Shown in pieces: positions 11,114 to 19,381 of a DNA stretch of 64,000 bases. A program made the translations under genes and the position numbers. The notes under the pieces are model-generated. The model did no database searches. It had not been told where the DNA came from and worked only from the letters and a program-made list of their open reading frames with translations. How positions within the stretch are numbered: position 1 is the stretch's first letter; every line of letters starts with the position of its first letter. This DNA is from Geothrix sp. (GTDB lineage Bacteria; Acidobacteriota; Holophagae; Holophagales; Holophagaceae), in assembly GCA_030681515.1 (NCBI GenBank), contig JAUXSE010000055.1:1-64000 (forward strand). Direction: 5' to 3'.

Positions 11114-11899
11114 GTGACCCCGATCCTCTCCAACCCCGACATCTGGGCTTTCACGGGCGCCAAGGCGGCCTTGTGGGTGCTGGTGCTCACGCGCATCACC
11201 GGCCTGCTGGCGGCCTTCCCGATCCTGGGCTCCGAGCAGATGCCGCTGCAGCTCCGCGCGGCGCTGGGAGCCCTGCTGGCGACGGTGATCCTGCCGGTGA
11301 TTCCCGTCCCCGTAACCGTGCCCTCGGGCCTGCCGGAACTGGCGGGGCTGATGGCTTCCGAACTGGCGATCGGACTGCTGCTCGGCACCGTGGTGGCCTG
11401 GACCCTGGAGGCCGTGGCCTTCGCGGGCACGCTGATGGATACCCAGATGGGCTTCTCCTTCGTGCAGTTCCTGGATCCGGCCACCTCCCAGAGCACCTCG
11501 GTCTCGGGCTCCCTGATGATGCAGATGGCGGCGCTCATGGTCTTCATCACCGGCCTGCACCACCAGATGATCCTCGCCCTGGTGGACAGCTACCGGGTGG
11601 CCCCCATGGGCCAGGGCGTGCCGCTCCAGGTCATGGGGCTCGTTACCCTGATCGGCCAGTTGCTCGCCAAGGGCTTCCAGCTGGCCTTCCCGGTGCTGGC
11701 GGTGCTGTTCCTGCTCGATCTGATCCTCGGCATCTCGGGCAAGTTCATGCCCCAGCTCCAGCTGCTGCAGCTGAGCTTCCCGCTCAAGATCGCGCTGGGC
11801 ATGGTGATCCTGGGCCTGGTGCTGAGGGAGCTGGGCCCCTGGCTGACGCCGCTGCTGGAATCGGCCCCGAGGCTGGCCCTGAAGCTGCTCGGAGGCTGA
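11114..11899 (+). CDS. fliR: Flagellar export gate protein FliR
   Basis: A 261-residue membrane protein with about six helices and FliR landmarks: ALWVLVLTRITGLLAAFPILGSEQMPLQLR at the N-terminus, ASELAIGLLLGTVVAWTLEAVAFAGTLMDTQMGF in the middle and DLILGISGKFMPQLQLLQLSFPLKIALG near the end. FliR completes the FliPQR gate and contacts FlhB. It starts 7 bases after fliQ with a GTG. Confidence 0.96.
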   Translation: MTPILSNPDIWAFTGAKAALWVLVLTRITGLLAAFPILGSEQMPLQLRAALGALLATVILPVIPVPVTVPSGLPELAGLMASELAIGLLLGTVVAWTLEAVAFAGTLMDTQMGFSFVQFLDPATSQSTSVSGSLMMQMAALMVFITGLHHQMILALVDSYRVAPMGQGVPLQVMGLVTLIGQLLAKGFQLAFPVLAVLFLLDLILGISGKFMPQLQLLQLSFPLKIALGMVILGLVLRELGPWLTPLLESAPRLALKLLGG

Positions 11900-11900
11900 G

Positions 11901-12956
11901 ATGGCCCACGATCCCGGCCGCACCGAGAAGGCCACTCCCCGGCGGCGCCAGAAGGCGCGGGACGAGGGGTCGGTCTCCCGCAGTTCCGATTTCGACGGCG
12001 CCATCCTGCTCTGGGGGAACTTCTTTCTCTTCCTGGGGCTCGGGGGGGCCACCCTGGCCCTGATGGCGCAGCAGGTGGCCCACTTCCTTCAGATGGCTCA
12101 GCCGGGTGCACTGGCGGATGCGGGCCGGGTGACGCTCCTCGCCGATGTGCTGATGATCCTGGGCCGTCTGCTGCTGCCCTTTCTCGGGCTCAACTTCCTG
12201 CTGGCCCTGGCCACGGGATTCGCCCAGCGGGGCTTCAGCTTCAGTGCCAAGCCCCTTCAGCCGAAGTTCGACCGTCTGAACCCGGCCCAGGGATTCCAGC
12301 GCCTGTTCTCGACCCGGGCGGTGGTGGATCTCTTCAAGAGCCTGGCGAAGTTCGCGCTGCTGGCCTGGGTGGCCTACTCGGTGCTGGAACCCCGGATCCC
12401 CCTGCTGCTCGCCACGCTGAAGCTGCCCCTGGGCCAGTCCCTGGATTTTTTCCAGAGCGCGGTGTTCGCCCTCTACCGCAACGTGATGCTGGCCATGCTG
12501 GTGCTCGCGGTCGCGGATTTCGCCTGGCAGCGATCCTCATGGGAGAAGGGCATCCGCATGACCAAGCAGGAGGTGAAGGACGAGGCCAAGGACGCGGATG
12601 GAAGCCCCGAGATCAAGCAGAAGCAGAAGTCCATCATGCGGGCGGCGGCCAGGAGGCGGATGCTGGCGGAGGTTCCCAAGGCGACGGTGGTCGTGACCAA
12701 TCCCACCCATGTGGCCATCGCCCTGCGGTACGACGAGGAGATGGCCGCTCCGGTGTGCGTGGCGAAGGGCCTGGATCACCTGGCCCTGAAGATCCGCGAG
12801 CGGGCCAGGGAAACCGGCGTGCCCACCCTGGAACGCCCGGAACTCGCCCGCGCGCTCTACCGCGTGGCGGAGGTGGAGAAGCCGATTCCCCGGGATCTGT
12901 ACCAGGCCGTGGCCCAGGTGCTGGCCTTCGTCTACCGGCTGAGGGGGGCCGCGTGA
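11901..12956 (+). CDS. flhB: Flagellar export switch protein FlhB
   Basis: A 351-residue protein. The basic N-terminus EKATPRRRQKARDEGSVSRS is followed by four membrane helices, the linker KQEVKDEAKDADGSPEIKQKQK and the autocleavage site NPTH (residues 267-270). FlhB cleaves itself between Asn and Pro and switches substrate class from rod/hook to filament. It starts one base after fliR. The gene usually next in order, flhA, is absent here; the following gene encodes a receiver protein, so flhA must lie elsewhere. Confidence 0.97.
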   Translation: MAHDPGRTEKATPRRRQKARDEGSVSRSSDFDGAILLWGNFFLFLGLGGATLALMAQQVAHFLQMAQPGALADAGRVTLLADVLMILGRLLLPFLGLNFLLALATGFAQRGFSFSAKPLQPKFDRLNPAQGFQRLFSTRAVVDLFKSLAKFALLAWVAYSVLEPRIPLLLATLKLPLGQSLDFFQSAVFALYRNVMLAMLVLAVADFAWQRSSWEKGIRMTKQEVKDEAKDADGSPEIKQKQKSIMRAAARRRMLAEVPKATVVVTNPTHVAIALRYDEEMAAPVCVAKGLDHLALKIRERARETGVPTLERPELARALYRVAEVEKPIPRDLYQAVAQVLAFVYRLRGAA

Positions 12957-13023
12957 GGCCCGCGATGGAGTTCGCTGGTGCCCGGGCCGAAAGGGTATTG
13001 TTAGGCCATCCCGAGGATCTCCC

Positions 13024-13671
13024 TTGACCCGCCCCATCGTGCTGCCCCATCTCCCATCGCCGAGCCTCCTGCTGGTGGACGACGATCCCATTCCCCTGGA
13101 AACCCTTTCGACGCTGCTTTCGGCGGAAGGATTCCAGGTGGTCACGGCCTCCACGGGGGAAGAGGCCGAGCGGAAGCTCAGGGCCGAGCAGCCCCCCTTC
13201 GACCTGGTCATCACGGATCTGGTCATGCCTGGAAAGACGGGCATGGATGTGCTGAAGTGCGCCTTGAACCGGAATCCCAGCTGCACCGTGCTGGTGCTCA
13301 CCGGGTTCGGGAGCGTGCGCGAAGCCACGGAGGCCATGGAGCTGGGCGCCTTCGATTTCGTGACCAAGCCGATGCAGATTGATCAGTTCCGGAACACCCT
13401 CCGGCGGCTCATGGAGCGGCGCGATCTGGCCCACGAGCGGGATGAGCTGCGGGCCAAGGTGGCCGCCCTGACCGAACGGGCCGAGCGGTTGGAAACGACT
13501 CTTGGCCGCATGGAGATCCTGGCCAACCAGATCGCGCCCACGGGCGGTCCGGGCAGGTCCGATGCCCTGGCGGATCTTGAGCGGCTGGCTTCCTTGAAAA
13601 CCAAGGGGCTCCTTTCGGACGAGGAGTTCGAACAGGGGAAGAAGAACCTCCTGTCCCGGTGGCTCGCATGA
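13024..13671 (+). CDS. Receiver-domain protein with C-terminal SHOCT motif
   Basis: A 215-residue protein. An N-terminal receiver domain (about 14-135) has the acidic pocket DDD 19-21, phospho-acceptor Asp65 in ITDLVMPG, Thr93 and Lys115. A coiled-coil-like linker (about 135-165) follows, then the C-terminal SDALADLERLASLKTKGLLSDEEFEQGKKNLL, a SHOCT (short C-terminal oligomerisation) motif. No DNA-binding or enzymatic output is seen. The start is a TTG at 13024 after GAGGA; an in-frame GTG lies five codons on. It lies 67 bases after flhB and overlaps the next gene, so a role near the flagellar system is possible but inferred. Confidence 0.85.
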   Translation: MTRPIVLPHLPSPSLLLVDDDPIPLETLSTLLSAEGFQVVTASTGEEAERKLRAEQPPFDLVITDLVMPGKTGMDVLKCALNRNPSCTVLVLTGFGSVREATEAMELGAFDFVTKPMQIDQFRNTLRRLMERRDLAHERDELRAKVAALTERAERLETTLGRMEILANQIAPTGGPGRSDALADLERLASLKTKGLLSDEEFEQGKKNLLSRWLA

Positions 13672-15509
13672 GCCTCGCGGGGCGCCGGGCGGGATGGCCC
13701 TTCCTGCTGGCCGCGCTGTCCCTGCCGGCCCGGCTCCAGGCTGCGCCGCCGCAGTCCGCCCCGCATGGTGCCGCCCCACCGCCGGCGAGGGCCGGGGAGC
13801 AGGGGGCGTTTCCCCGGGCCGCGGGCACCCGCATGACCGATGCCCAGGCCGCGGAACTGGCCAGGGAGGCCCTGGGAGCCGAGGATCCCGCCTCCATCAG
13901 GGCCGCGCTCACCCGTTTCAAGGGCCACACGTTCAAGTCCAGCAAGGTTCCCGAGCGGGAGCTCGTGCTGTATGCCCAGGGCCTGCTCGAAGCCCGCCTG
14001 GGCAACCTCCCCGCGGCGACCGTGGCCCTGAAGAAGCTCGAAAGGCAGTGGCCCAAATCGCCTTTCATGGGCGAGGCTCAGACCATTCTCGCGGAAGACG
14101 CGGTGGCCCGGAGGCGGTACAAGGAGGCGGAAGGACGGCTGCACCAGGCCTTGGCCTCGGACATCCCCTCCGAGCGCAAGCGGAAGCCGCAGGAGCTTCT
14201 GATCTGGACCCTGGTGGAGCAGGGGCGCCCGCAGGAAGCGCTGCCCATCGTGCAGTCCCTCCGTCCGCTCGCGGGCAAGGAGAAACCCAGCGAAAAGGGG
14301 CTGGCGGCCATCGTGGAGGCGCTGGGCGCCGGGGGCGAGCGGGACCAGGCCCAGGGCGTCCGCAAGGACTTCCAGAGCCTCTACCCGCGGAGTGAGCTGA
14401 TGCCCCGGGTGGAGCTCGCCTGGGGCCGGCTGCTGGGACGATCCGGGGATGCGAAGGAGTCCGCGCAGATCTTCCGCAAGCTCATCAAGGATCATCCCCG
14501 ATCGGCCCAGGCCGACGATGCCCGGCTCGCCCTCGCCAGCCTGCTGACCGACGGCAGTCTGCCGGACGCCACGGACATGCCCAGCGCCGAATCGCTGCTG
14601 GCCGAGGTCCGCAAGGGGGGCAAGGGTCCGGCGAAAGGCGTGGCCCAGGTCGTGGAGCTTCGCCTGCTCGTCGGGAAATCGCTGTGGGAGGATGCCCTCA
14701 ACCTGGTGGATCGCATGGAGCCCGGGGTGCGGGAGGGGCAACCCGAGGTGAAGAAACTCTGGTCCGAGGCCTGGAAGGCCTGGGTGGGTCAGCGCCTGGA
14801 GAAGGGTTTTCCCGGCGAACTGCTCGCGCGGATGAAAGCCGGAGCCTTCGCGGCGCTCGACGCCAAGTCCCGCACGGGTGTCGCTGAGCTGCTCGCGGGC
14901 CATGGCCTGCTGGATCTGCTGCCCCGCCTGTTGCCCGAAGCCCCTGCCGCGGAACGGAATGGCCTGCGGAAGGCCGCACTGGCGAAGGTCCAGCCCGAGG
15001 CCCAACCCCTGGCCGTGTCGCGGCTGCTTCCTCCCAGGGGGGGCACGCCGGACGAAGCCCTCATGAGGGCCCGGGCCGAGGGCGCGCTGGAACGCTGGGC
15101 TTCCATGCGCGCGGCCCTCGGCCGGGCGCGGCCCGGAGTGGAGCGCATCAAGGCCGTCCGGCGCCTGCTTCAGCGCCCCTTCGCCCGCCTGGAAACAGCG
15201 GCCCAGCGGCGGGCCGAGGCCGAAGGCTGGCTGGCCCGTGCCCCTGAAAAGGGTGAAACGCGGGAGCCGCTCGCCATCCTCGTCGCCGATTTCCGCCTGC
15301 AGACGGGTGATGCCCGCGGCGCCCTGGCGATGTATCCCGTCCGGGCCGCCGCGCCGGAGGAGCGCGGCTGGGTGGCGCTCATGCGGGCCCAGTCCCTGGT
15401 CAATCTCGGCCAACGGGAGCAGGCCAGGGCGCTCATCAAGGAGGCCCGGGACGAGCAGGGATTCAAAGGGCAGCGGGATGCCCTCGCGAAGAGCCTGGGC
15501 GCCTACTGA
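13668..15509 (+). CDS. Exported tetratricopeptide-type repeat protein, function unknown
   Basis: About 613 residues. It has an N-terminal signal peptide (RRAGWPFLLAALSLPARLQA), then a Pro/Ala-rich stretch and mostly helical sequence with degenerate TPR-like units, such as ELVLYAQGLLEARLGNLPAATVALKKLERQWPKSPFMGEAQTIL and AQIFRKLIKDHPRSAQADDARLALASLL, in the style of YbgF/BamD-like outer-membrane scaffolds. No enzyme motif is visible. The ATG at 13668 overlaps the receiver gene stop as ATGA; a GTG nine bases earlier is also possible. It is the last gene of the flagellar/receiver run. Confidence 0.75.
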   Translation: MSLAGRRAGWPFLLAALSLPARLQAAPPQSAPHGAAPPPARAGEQGAFPRAAGTRMTDAQAAELAREALGAEDPASIRAALTRFKGHTFKSSKVPERELVLYAQGLLEARLGNLPAATVALKKLERQWPKSPFMGEAQTILAEDAVARRRYKEAEGRLHQALASDIPSERKRKPQELLIWTLVEQGRPQEALPIVQSLRPLAGKEKPSEKGLAAIVEALGAGGERDQAQGVRKDFQSLYPRSELMPRVELAWGRLLGRSGDAKESAQIFRKLIKDHPRSAQADDARLALASLLTDGSLPDATDMPSAESLLAEVRKGGKGPAKGVAQVVELRLLVGKSLWEDALNLVDRMEPGVREGQPEVKKLWSEAWKAWVGQRLEKGFPGELLARMKAGAFAALDAKSRTGVAELLAGHGLLDLLPRLLPEAPAAERNGLRKAALAKVQPEAQPLAVSRLLPPRGGTPDEALMRARAEGALERWASMRAALGRARPGVERIKAVRRLLQRPFARLETAAQRRAEAEGWLARAPEKGETREPLAILVADFRLQTGDARGALAMYPVRAAAPEERGWVALMRAQSLVNLGQREQARALIKEARDEQGFKGQRDALAKSLGAY

Positions 15510-15546
15510 TCCGGATATGCTGGGGGCACATCCCCCGGAGATCCTG

Positions 15547-16125
15547 ATGCGCCCCCTGATCGCCGTTCTTCTGTCCCTCGCCGCGCTCGGCCTTGGTGCC
15601 GCGCCCAAACCGAAGGTGAAGCTCACCACCTCCATGGGTGTGATCGTCGTGGAACTGGAGCCCGAGGGCGCGCCGAAAACGGTGGAGAACTTCCTGAAAT
15701 ACGTGAAGAAGGGCCAGTACAAGGGGACCATCTTCCACCGCGTCATCCCTGGATTCATGATCCAGGGAGGCGGCTATGTGGACTACCTGGGGAAGAAGCG
15801 CACGGAGGCTTCGATTCCCAACGAGGCCGACCGCGCCATGGCCGCGGGCCTGAAGAACCGCCGCGGGACGGTGGCCATGGCGCGGACGCCGGACCCCCAC
15901 AGCGCCGCGGCCGAATTCTTCATCAACGTGGTGGACAACCCGTCCCTGGACTTCAAGGGCAAGGCCAATGACAAGACCTGGGGCTACTGCGTGTTCGGGA
16001 AGGTCGTGCAGGGCATGGACGTGGTAGACCGCATCAAGGCCGTGAAGACGAGCAACAAGCGCAGCGATTTCCTGAACCTTCCGGTGAAGCCGGTCCTCAT
16101 CAAGGACGCGGCTCTGATCCCATGA
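15547..16125 (+). CDS. Exported cyclophilin-type peptidyl-prolyl isomerase
   Basis: A 192-residue cyclophilin with signal peptide (MRPLIAVLLSLAALGLGA). The catalytic fold is marked by TIFHRVIPGFMIQGGGY (the FHR and QGG motifs) and the block AMARTPDPHSAAAEFFINV. It catalyses cis/trans isomerisation of X-Pro bonds, here in the periplasm. The open frame extends upstream, but GGAG sits before the ATG at 15547 and the signal starts there. Its end overlaps the convergent Kdo-kinase-like gene by 26 bases. Confidence 0.93.
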   Translation: MRPLIAVLLSLAALGLGAAPKPKVKLTTSMGVIVVELEPEGAPKTVENFLKYVKKGQYKGTIFHRVIPGFMIQGGGYVDYLGKKRTEASIPNEADRAMAAGLKNRRGTVAMARTPDPHSAAAEFFINVVDNPSLDFKGKANDKTWGYCVFGKVVQGMDVVDRIKAVKTSNKRSDFLNLPVKPVLIKDAALIP

Positions 16126-16810
16126 CGCCGTAGGCTTCCGCCGGGGCGCCGAGCTTGCGCAGGCTGCGCTCCAGCCGCGCGCGGTAGCGGGGCCACAGGT
16201 CCGTGTCCGGGGGCTCGAAGCGGGCCCGGTCCCAGTCCAGGAACAGGGCGCCGCCCTGGGGTGGCAGCATCACGTTCGTGGCGTTCAGGTCGGGCGACCA
16301 GAGGCCCCATTCGCACAGCGAGACCACGGCGCGGCGGATGTCCGGCGCCCGCTGGGTGGTGAGGTCCCATCGCCGGGGCCAAGGTTCCCCTTCCGCCATG
16401 CGGGTGATCAGGACGCCCTCCACTCCTATTCCGCTGGGCCGCCAGGCGTAGCCAAGGGGCTCCACCGTGGGGAAGCCAGCCTCCCATAGTCCGCGGTGGA
16501 CCGCATGTTCCGCGGCGAACCGGAGATGCGTGCGGTAGGTCCTTTCGTTGAGGTGACGAAGGAATCCGCCCCGCCGGTAGGGCCTCAGAACCATATCGCC
16601 CACCCGGAGGATGCCTCCTCGTCCGAAGGCGCCGGGAAGCAGGGCCGGTTCTCCGGCGGGAACGATGCCGCCGGGTGTGCATACCCTCCATCCGCCGCCG
16701 AAACCGGGCAGTTCCAGGTTCAGGCGGCAGCCGAGGGGACGGAGCGGCATGCCGGCCTCGAAGGGCCAGCGGGGCGGGAGGGGGGGGACGATGTAGGGGT
16801 CGTGGATCAT
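16100..16810 (-). CDS. Kdo-kinase-like (KdkA/InaA family) LPS kinase
   Basis: About 236 residues, the length of KdkA 3-deoxy-manno-octulosonic acid kinases. The protein-kinase-like fold shows MVLRPYRRGGFLRHLNERTY (nucleotide-lysine region), HRGLWEAGFPTVEPLGYA, LITRMAEGEPWP, then the catalytic loop SPDLNATNVML with its Asp and Asn, and LFLDWDRARFE in place of DFG. The usual HxDLN histidine is not conserved (WSPDLN). KdkA phosphorylates Kdo in the inner core of LPS at the cytoplasmic face. The open frame extends upstream, but the ATG at 16810 begins the family homology. The identity as a Kdo kinase rather than another WaaP-type kinase is inferred. Confidence 0.75.
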   Translation of the reverse strand: MIHDPYIVPPLPPRWPFEAGMPLRPLGCRLNLELPGFGGGWRVCTPGGIVPAGEPALLPGAFGRGGILRVGDMVLRPYRRGGFLRHLNERTYRTHLRFAAEHAVHRGLWEAGFPTVEPLGYAWRPSGIGVEGVLITRMAEGEPWPRRWDLTTQRAPDIRRAVVSLCEWGLWSPDLNATNVMLPPQGGALFLDWDRARFEPPDTDLWPRYRARLERSLRKLGAPAEAYGVMGSEPRP

Positions 16811-17157
16811 GGCGTGGACTCCAGCTTGGCGCGTCCCAGGGAGCCTGTCCAAGCATTCGCGCGGGGCGTTCCCTGGATTTGGACAGGCTCCCCGGCAGAA
16901 CGCCAGGGAGGGCGATGGAACGAACCCAGGGGCAGCTGTCAACCCGGAAATGCTCCACCCACCTGCCACCAAAAGTGGGCATGGACCCAAGTGGCTTGTG
17001 ATGAAAGGAATTCTTCAGATTCCGGATTCCGCTTCCCACAGTGGATGTGGAAATCGCCCCCGGGCCGGCTTGTCCGGGATGCGCATTTTCCCGATTTCTA
17101 CAGAATGCCCATCCGCGTTTCCACGCCATCCATCCGCCGGGTCACTATGCTGATGGT
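16811..17157. other. Divergent intergenic region with palindrome
   Basis: About 347 bases separate the Kdo-kinase-like gene from the DUF2344 gene, which are divergent. Apart from the inverted repeat at 16839-16892, I see no gene and no clear ribosome site except near 17158. Promoters for both flanking genes should be here; I could not place -35/-10 boxes with confidence. Confidence 0.5.
16839..16892. repeat. 14-base inverted repeat, 26-base spacer
   Basis: GGGAGCCTGTCCAA at 16839-16852 is perfectly inverted at 16879-16892. The spacer is GC-rich without coding. It lies just upstream of the Kdo-kinase-like start and resembles a dispersed palindromic (REP/MITE-like) element rather than a regulatory dimer site, because the arms are long and widely spaced. 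Confidence 0.65.
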
Positions 17158-18273
17158 GTGAGCGCGCGGACACCCCATCCTTCCATCCCCGCCGAGGCCT
17201 TGGCCCGGCAGGCGCGGCTGCATGCGGCGCTCCGGGCCATGGAGGAGGCGGGCCCAAGCCGGGAACCAGCATGTCTCCAGGAGCTTCGGGCGATGCTTGC
17301 CGGCCGGTCCTCGCTTGATCTCGAAGGCGGGATCGAGACGATCCTGGCCGGCGATCTCGTGGAGGAGGCGGGCGAGCTGCTTCGCGCCTCCCGTCGCGAC
17401 GCGGTGGACCGGGCACCCGTCGAGGCCCTTGCCGCTTGCCTGGCCCCTTTCGCGGCCAAGGCACGGCAGCGCCGGTCGGCCCTCTGGCAGCTGGATGCGC
17501 GGCGCACGCTGATCCGTTTCGGCTATGCGAAGGAGGACGGAGCCCTCGGCTTCGACGATGGGGATCTCCACGCCCTTTTTCTCCAGGCGTTTCGCCTCGA
17601 AGGGCTTCACCTCGCCCTGGACCTCGGCAAGCGGCCCCGCCCCCTCCTGAGTGCCGGACTGCCCCTTCCCGCAGGCGCCGGCGGCCGGGCGGAGTCCATG
17701 GACGCGGTGCTGAAGCGGGAGCCGCTGGATGAGCCGGAGGCCCTGATGGCACGGCTGAACCATCGCCTGCCGGAAGGATTGCGGATCCATCAATGGGACT
17801 CGCTGCCGGGATTCGTTTCGACGGTGGGCGACCGGGCCCTGCGGTCCCACTGGCGCTGGGAGATCCCCCCCCAACACCGGATCCGCGCCGAGGCGAAAGC
17901 CGCCGCGTTCCTTGAGGCGGGTGCATGGCCCTGGGACCGCGGTGGTGCCACGCCGGATGCGCCTCTGGACCTCCGGACGCTCGTTCTCGATGTGCGCTGG
18001 GAGGGTGGCGCGCTCTGTTTCGCCACGCGCATGGGGGCCTTCCACGCGATCAATCCGCTCAAGATGCTTGGAACCATCCTGGATCTGGATCCGGCCCGCA
18101 TCATGGGGCTCGTCCGCACCGGCGTGGACCTGAAACCGGACGCGCGCCTGGGCCGGGCCGAACGCTTCGAGCCCAAGCTGAAGAACATGTACGAGGACGC
18201 CGTGCTGCTGGGCGGCGGATCGAACATCGTCCTGGTGGACGAGGATGACGACGAGCCGATCCGGCTAGGCTGA
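17158..18273 (+). CDS. DUF2344 / TIGR03936-family protein, stand-alone
   Basis: About 371 residues. Residues around 115-225 match the DUF2344 domain: RTLIRFGYAKEDGALGF, then DLHALFLQAFRLEGLHLAL, GKRPRPLLSAGLPLPAGAGG and DEPEALMARLNHRLPEGLRI. In most genomes this domain sits beside, or is fused to, a B12-binding radical SAM protein and near rnase G; here neither is present. An N-terminal helical part (about 1-110) and a C-terminal part (about 235-371) flank it and are not recognised. GTG at 17158 is the likely start; the end overlaps ftsW by nine bases (convergent). Function unknown. Confidence 0.72.
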   Translation: MSARTPHPSIPAEALARQARLHAALRAMEEAGPSREPACLQELRAMLAGRSSLDLEGGIETILAGDLVEEAGELLRASRRDAVDRAPVEALAACLAPFAAKARQRRSALWQLDARRTLIRFGYAKEDGALGFDDGDLHALFLQAFRLEGLHLALDLGKRPRPLLSAGLPLPAGAGGRAESMDAVLKREPLDEPEALMARLNHRLPEGLRIHQWDSLPGFVSTVGDRALRSHWRWEIPPQHRIRAEAKAAAFLEAGAWPWDRGGATPDAPLDLRTLVLDVRWEGGALCFATRMGAFHAINPLKMLGTILDLDPARIMGLVRTGVDLKPDARLGRAERFEPKLKNMYEDAVLLGGGSNIVLVDEDDDEPIRLG

Positions 18274-19380
18274 GGCATCCTTGCTGATGGACAGCAGGAG
18301 CCCCAGGCAGATCAGGCTGGTGATGAGGCTGTTGGGCCCGAAGGAGATGAAGGGCAGGGGGATGCCCTTGTTGGGCGCCAGCGAAAGCACCACGCTCATG
18401 TTCATGAGGGCCTGCACGACCAGCAGCAGCACGAACCCCATGGCGCAGAGCTTCAGGTAGCTGTCGCCCACGCGGCGCGCGATGCGGTAGCCCCGCCAGA
18501 GGATTCCGATGAAGAGCGCCAGGATGGTCACGGTCCCGATCAGGCCCGCCTCCTCGGCGATGACCGCGTAGATGAAGTCCGTGTGGGCTTCCGGCAGGTA
18601 GAAGAGCTTCTGTTTCCCGCCGCCGAGCCCCACGCCCATGAAGCCCCCGTTGCCCACGGCCACGAGGCTCTGGAGTGCCTGGTGCCCCTTTCCGAGGGGA
18701 TCGGCCTCAGGGTTCAGGAAGCTGGTCACGCGGGCCAGGCGGTAGGGGGAGAAGACCACGAAGGCCGTTCCAAGGGCCCCCAGGAAGGGGATGGCCAGCG
18801 CGAAGATCCATTTGGGGGCTCCGCCCAGGAACACCACCATGAGCGCCACGAAGACGATGAGAAAGGTGGTGCCGAAATCCGGTTGCCGGAGGATCAGCGC
18901 GAGCGGGATGAGCAGGATCCCCGCGAGGCCGAGCAGCTTGGGAAGGGCGTCGCGGTGGTTCGTCCAGGCCTCGCGGTTCCTCACCATCCACGCAGCCGCG
19001 ATGAGCACCGACAGCGGCTTGAAGAACTCCGAGGGCTGAAGGCTCATGGGGCCCATCCGGATCCAGCGGTGCGCTCCGTTCACCTTGGGCCCGAAGACCA
19101 GCACCGCCACGAGCAGTATCACCAGGGTCAGGTAGGCCACCTGCAGGGGGCGGGGGTGGTCCTGGACGGTGGCGAGATCCACCTGGGAAAGCGCCAGCAT
19201 GAACGCGATGCCGATGCTGCCGCCCAGGAGCTGGCGCGTCAGGAAGGCGGTGGCCGCCGCGTGGTTCTGGGAGGCCTTGATGGCCGAGGCGGAATAGATC
19301 CACACCATGCCCACGGCCACCAGGGCCAGGGCGAAGAGCACCAGCCAGCGGTCCACGGGACGGCGGACATCCGGGGCCAT
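18265..19380 (-). CDS. ftsW: FtsW/RodA-type SEDS peptidoglycan glycosyltransferase
   Basis: A 371-residue protein with about ten membrane helices. SEDS landmarks: VGMVWIYSASAI near the N-terminus, NGAHRWIRMGPMSLQPSEFFK (central loop), LRQPDFGTTFLI, the long loop with QSLVAVGNGGFMGVGLG and LPEAHTDFIYAVIAEEAGLIG, and PLPFISFGPNSL at the C-terminal end. It polymerises lipid II glycan strands with a class B PBP. The length and sequence fit FtsW; no divisome genes flank it, so RodA is not excluded. It starts one base after glmM. Confidence 0.9.
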   Translation of the reverse strand: MAPDVRRPVDRWLVLFALALVAVGMVWIYSASAIKASQNHAAATAFLTRQLLGGSIGIAFMLALSQVDLATVQDHPRPLQVAYLTLVILLVAVLVFGPKVNGAHRWIRMGPMSLQPSEFFKPLSVLIAAAWMVRNREAWTNHRDALPKLLGLAGILLIPLALILRQPDFGTTFLIVFVALMVVFLGGAPKWIFALAIPFLGALGTAFVVFSPYRLARVTSFLNPEADPLGKGHQALQSLVAVGNGGFMGVGLGGGKQKLFYLPEAHTDFIYAVIAEEAGLIGTVTILALFIGILWRGYRIARRVGDSYLKLCAMGFVLLLVVQALMNMSVVLSLAPNKGIPLPFISFGPNSLITSLICLGLLLSISKDASA

Positions 19381-19381
19381 G

